NCBI GenBank assembly: GCA_905235425.1
Contig: CAJOKY010000170.1
Span: 1-5,485 of the forward strand
Source of the DNA: an uncultured Selenomonadaceae bacterium
GTDB taxonomy: Bacteria; Bacillota; Negativicutes; Selenomonadales; Selenomonadaceae
Reading direction: 5' to 3'
DNA: 5,485 nucleotides
Below, one piece after another: positions 4,450 to 5,485 of this stretch. The translations under genes were made by a program, and so were the position numbers. The stretch's first letter is position 1. Each line of letters opens with the position of its first letter. Under the pieces are notes generated by a model. The model was not told where the DNA came from. It did not search any database and saw only the letters and a program-made list of their open reading frames with translations.

Positions 4450-5485
4450 TTTTTAGGCACCGTTAAACTTTCCGGCTTAGTCGCCTTCAACTCAAAACGC
4501 CGTGAATCCTTCGCCAAAAGTTTTACGTTAAAGCCTTCTCCAACTTCGCTCCAAATTTCATCCGGTAAAAAAATTTCTAACTTGCGATTAGGCAGACCGG
4601 CTTTAAATTCCGGCACGGCGTACAAAATCACGGTTGATTTATCGGCAAGCGAAATATTTAATCTGCCGTCCTTCCTGCAAGCAAGAAAAAGTTTCGGCGT
4701 CGCGTCTGCAAGTGATTCTAATATGAGCTTACAATTTTTCGCATGGGAAGTTTTATTGAAAAGTCCGCTTGTACCCCATTCAAGGCGATATGCAATTTCA
4801 ATTTTGGGACGATTATCAAGCGTCATGGTACTCGGCGGTGAATAAATCGTTGTACCGTCGCTTAGCTTGTATTCGCCGATAACCGTAATGAAAAGTTTTT
4901 CTTCCGGCATATGCGCTTGAGAAATGAAAGTGTCCTGCGCGTACTTCGTGGCATAAATCCTGTTCATATGCCGATCTTTCGCATCCTCAATCGTCGCAAA
5001 ACCTTCCTCCGAATCTTCGGTAGAAATTTTGTAGTGAATCATATAGACGTTGGGCGGCAACTTTTTCAGCGTAAGTTTAAGCCCGTTTGAATCAATCAGC
5101 GTCTTATTCTCGTCAATCTCGCAGTATTCGATATTCGCAGCTCTGGTAATTTCGTTTATCAAAAAATAATTTTTCGTCGCACTGATAACGGCAATTTTTA
5201 CAATTTCGCCGTGAATTTGAAATTCGCAAGATTGATCGGACGCCTTGACGCGCTTTAATACAACGCCGCTACCAAGTACCTCGTCAATTTTATCAAGCGG
5301 CAAAATGTCAGCGTCCCGCTTGATATCGTTATCGTCTTTTTCAAGAAGTTTAAACCAAAGTTCAAATTCACCTACAGATTGCCAAGAAAAATTAATTCGG
5401 CTCTTCGTGACTTCAAAATCAAGATTTTCAACTCTGCGCGGAGGAAATTCCGGCGTCAATGTTACCGTAACGCCTTGACTGTACT
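4446..5485 (-). CDS. C-terminal part of a protein of unknown function with fibronectin-III/beta-sandwich-like segments (5' end outside the window)
   Basis: The frame is open from the right edge to the TAG at 4448-4446, giving 345 complete codons. A TTG at 5459 could be read as a start, but no Shine-Dalgarno precedes it and the frame continues upstream with YSQGVTVT. That looks like the last strand of a preceding domain, so I treat the gene as cut by the window edge. I do not recognise the family. Numbering from the first complete codon, residues about 15-115 resemble a fibronectin type III domain (PPRRVENLDFEV...INFSW, with W34). Residues 120-222 look like a second beta-sandwich (VYMIHYKIS; FITVIGEYKLSDGTTIYSPP). 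Residues 228-335 form a further beta-rich segment (KLFLACRKDGRLNISL). No transmembrane segment, anchor motif or catalytic motif is visible in this part. It is followed immediately by the heptamer repeat array and by the importer operon on the same strand, 155 bases away. A scaffolding or binding role is only a guess. Confidence 0.8.
   Translation of the reverse strand, partial: YSQGVTVTLTPEFPPRRVENLDFEVTKSRINFSWQSVGEFELWFKLLEKDDNDIKRDADILPLDKIDEVLGSGVVLKRVKASDQSCEFQIHGEIVKIAVISATKNYFLINEITRAANIEYCEIDENKTLIDSNGLKLTLKKLPPNVYMIHYKISTEDSEEGFATIEDAKDRHMNRIYATKYAQDTFISQAHMPEEKLFITVIGEYKLSDGTTIYSPPSTMTLDNRPKIEIAYRLEWGTSGLFNKTSHAKNCKLILESLADATPKLFLACRKDGRLNISLADKSTVILYAVPEFKAGLPNRKLEIFLPDEIWSEVGEGFNVKLLAKDSRRFELKATKPESLTVPKK

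Noticed and set aside
5457..5459. TTG as the start codon of the right-hand gene
   Set aside because: No Shine-Dalgarno precedes it, the frame stays open to the window edge, and the residues before it continue a beta-strand-like pattern, so the true start lies outside the window.
4582..5478. Plus-strand open frames opposite the right-hand gene
   Set aside because: The minus-strand frame is uninterrupted over the whole stretch and gives beta-sandwich-like sequence; the plus-strand frames look like low-information antisense readings.

Overview
The window reads as a stretch of an anaerobic bacterial chromosome of low to moderate G+C. Most likely it comes from the Negativicutes (Selenomonas- or Quinella-like gut or rumen bacteria). 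That guess rests on recall: the glycine/aspartate-rich surface-type protein at the left has the GDGND...VTVGDGSI module and the VTYTADRSTGGWS-type ending that I associate with that group. No rRNA or other marker gene is present to confirm it.

Layout, left to right. Positions 1-150 are an AT-rich leader with a plausible sigma-70 type promoter and a strong ribosome binding site. Positions 151-1593 (+) encode a 480-residue RTX-like, probably exported repeat protein, with two repeat-bearing halves joined by a threonine-rich linker. A hairpin terminator at 1651-1687 has T-tracts on both strands and separates it from the convergent minus-strand genes. Positions 4290 to 1670 (-) form a compact two-gene operon for a polar-amino-acid-type ABC importer. 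The first gene fuses a lipoprotein solute-binding region to the permease. The second, overlapping it by 4 bases, is the ATPase with an unusual extra C-terminal domain. Positions 4307-4449 hold a composite array of heptanucleotide tandem repeats in three blocks (TAGTGAG, ATTAGGG, CTACCCT). Positions 4446 to the right edge (-) encode the C-terminal part of a protein of unknown function built of beta-sandwich, fibronectin-III-like segments; its start lies outside the window.

How the parts work together: the two importer genes supply all components of one transporter (binding domain, membrane subunit that would dimerise, ATPase). The binding region appears to be circularly permuted, with the second lobe encoded before the first, and several expected ligand-contacting residues are replaced, so the substrate cannot be assigned. 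The ATPase extension resembles a degenerate GHKL (RsbW-like) ATPase fold and may be regulatory. The repeat-rich left gene and the beta-sandwich right gene have no evident functional link to the importer.

The points most worth a second look are the heptamer array with its G-quadruplex motif and its overlap with a stop codon, the permuted binding domain, and the extra domain on the ATPase. I found no tRNA, rRNA, CRISPR, transposase or phage gene.
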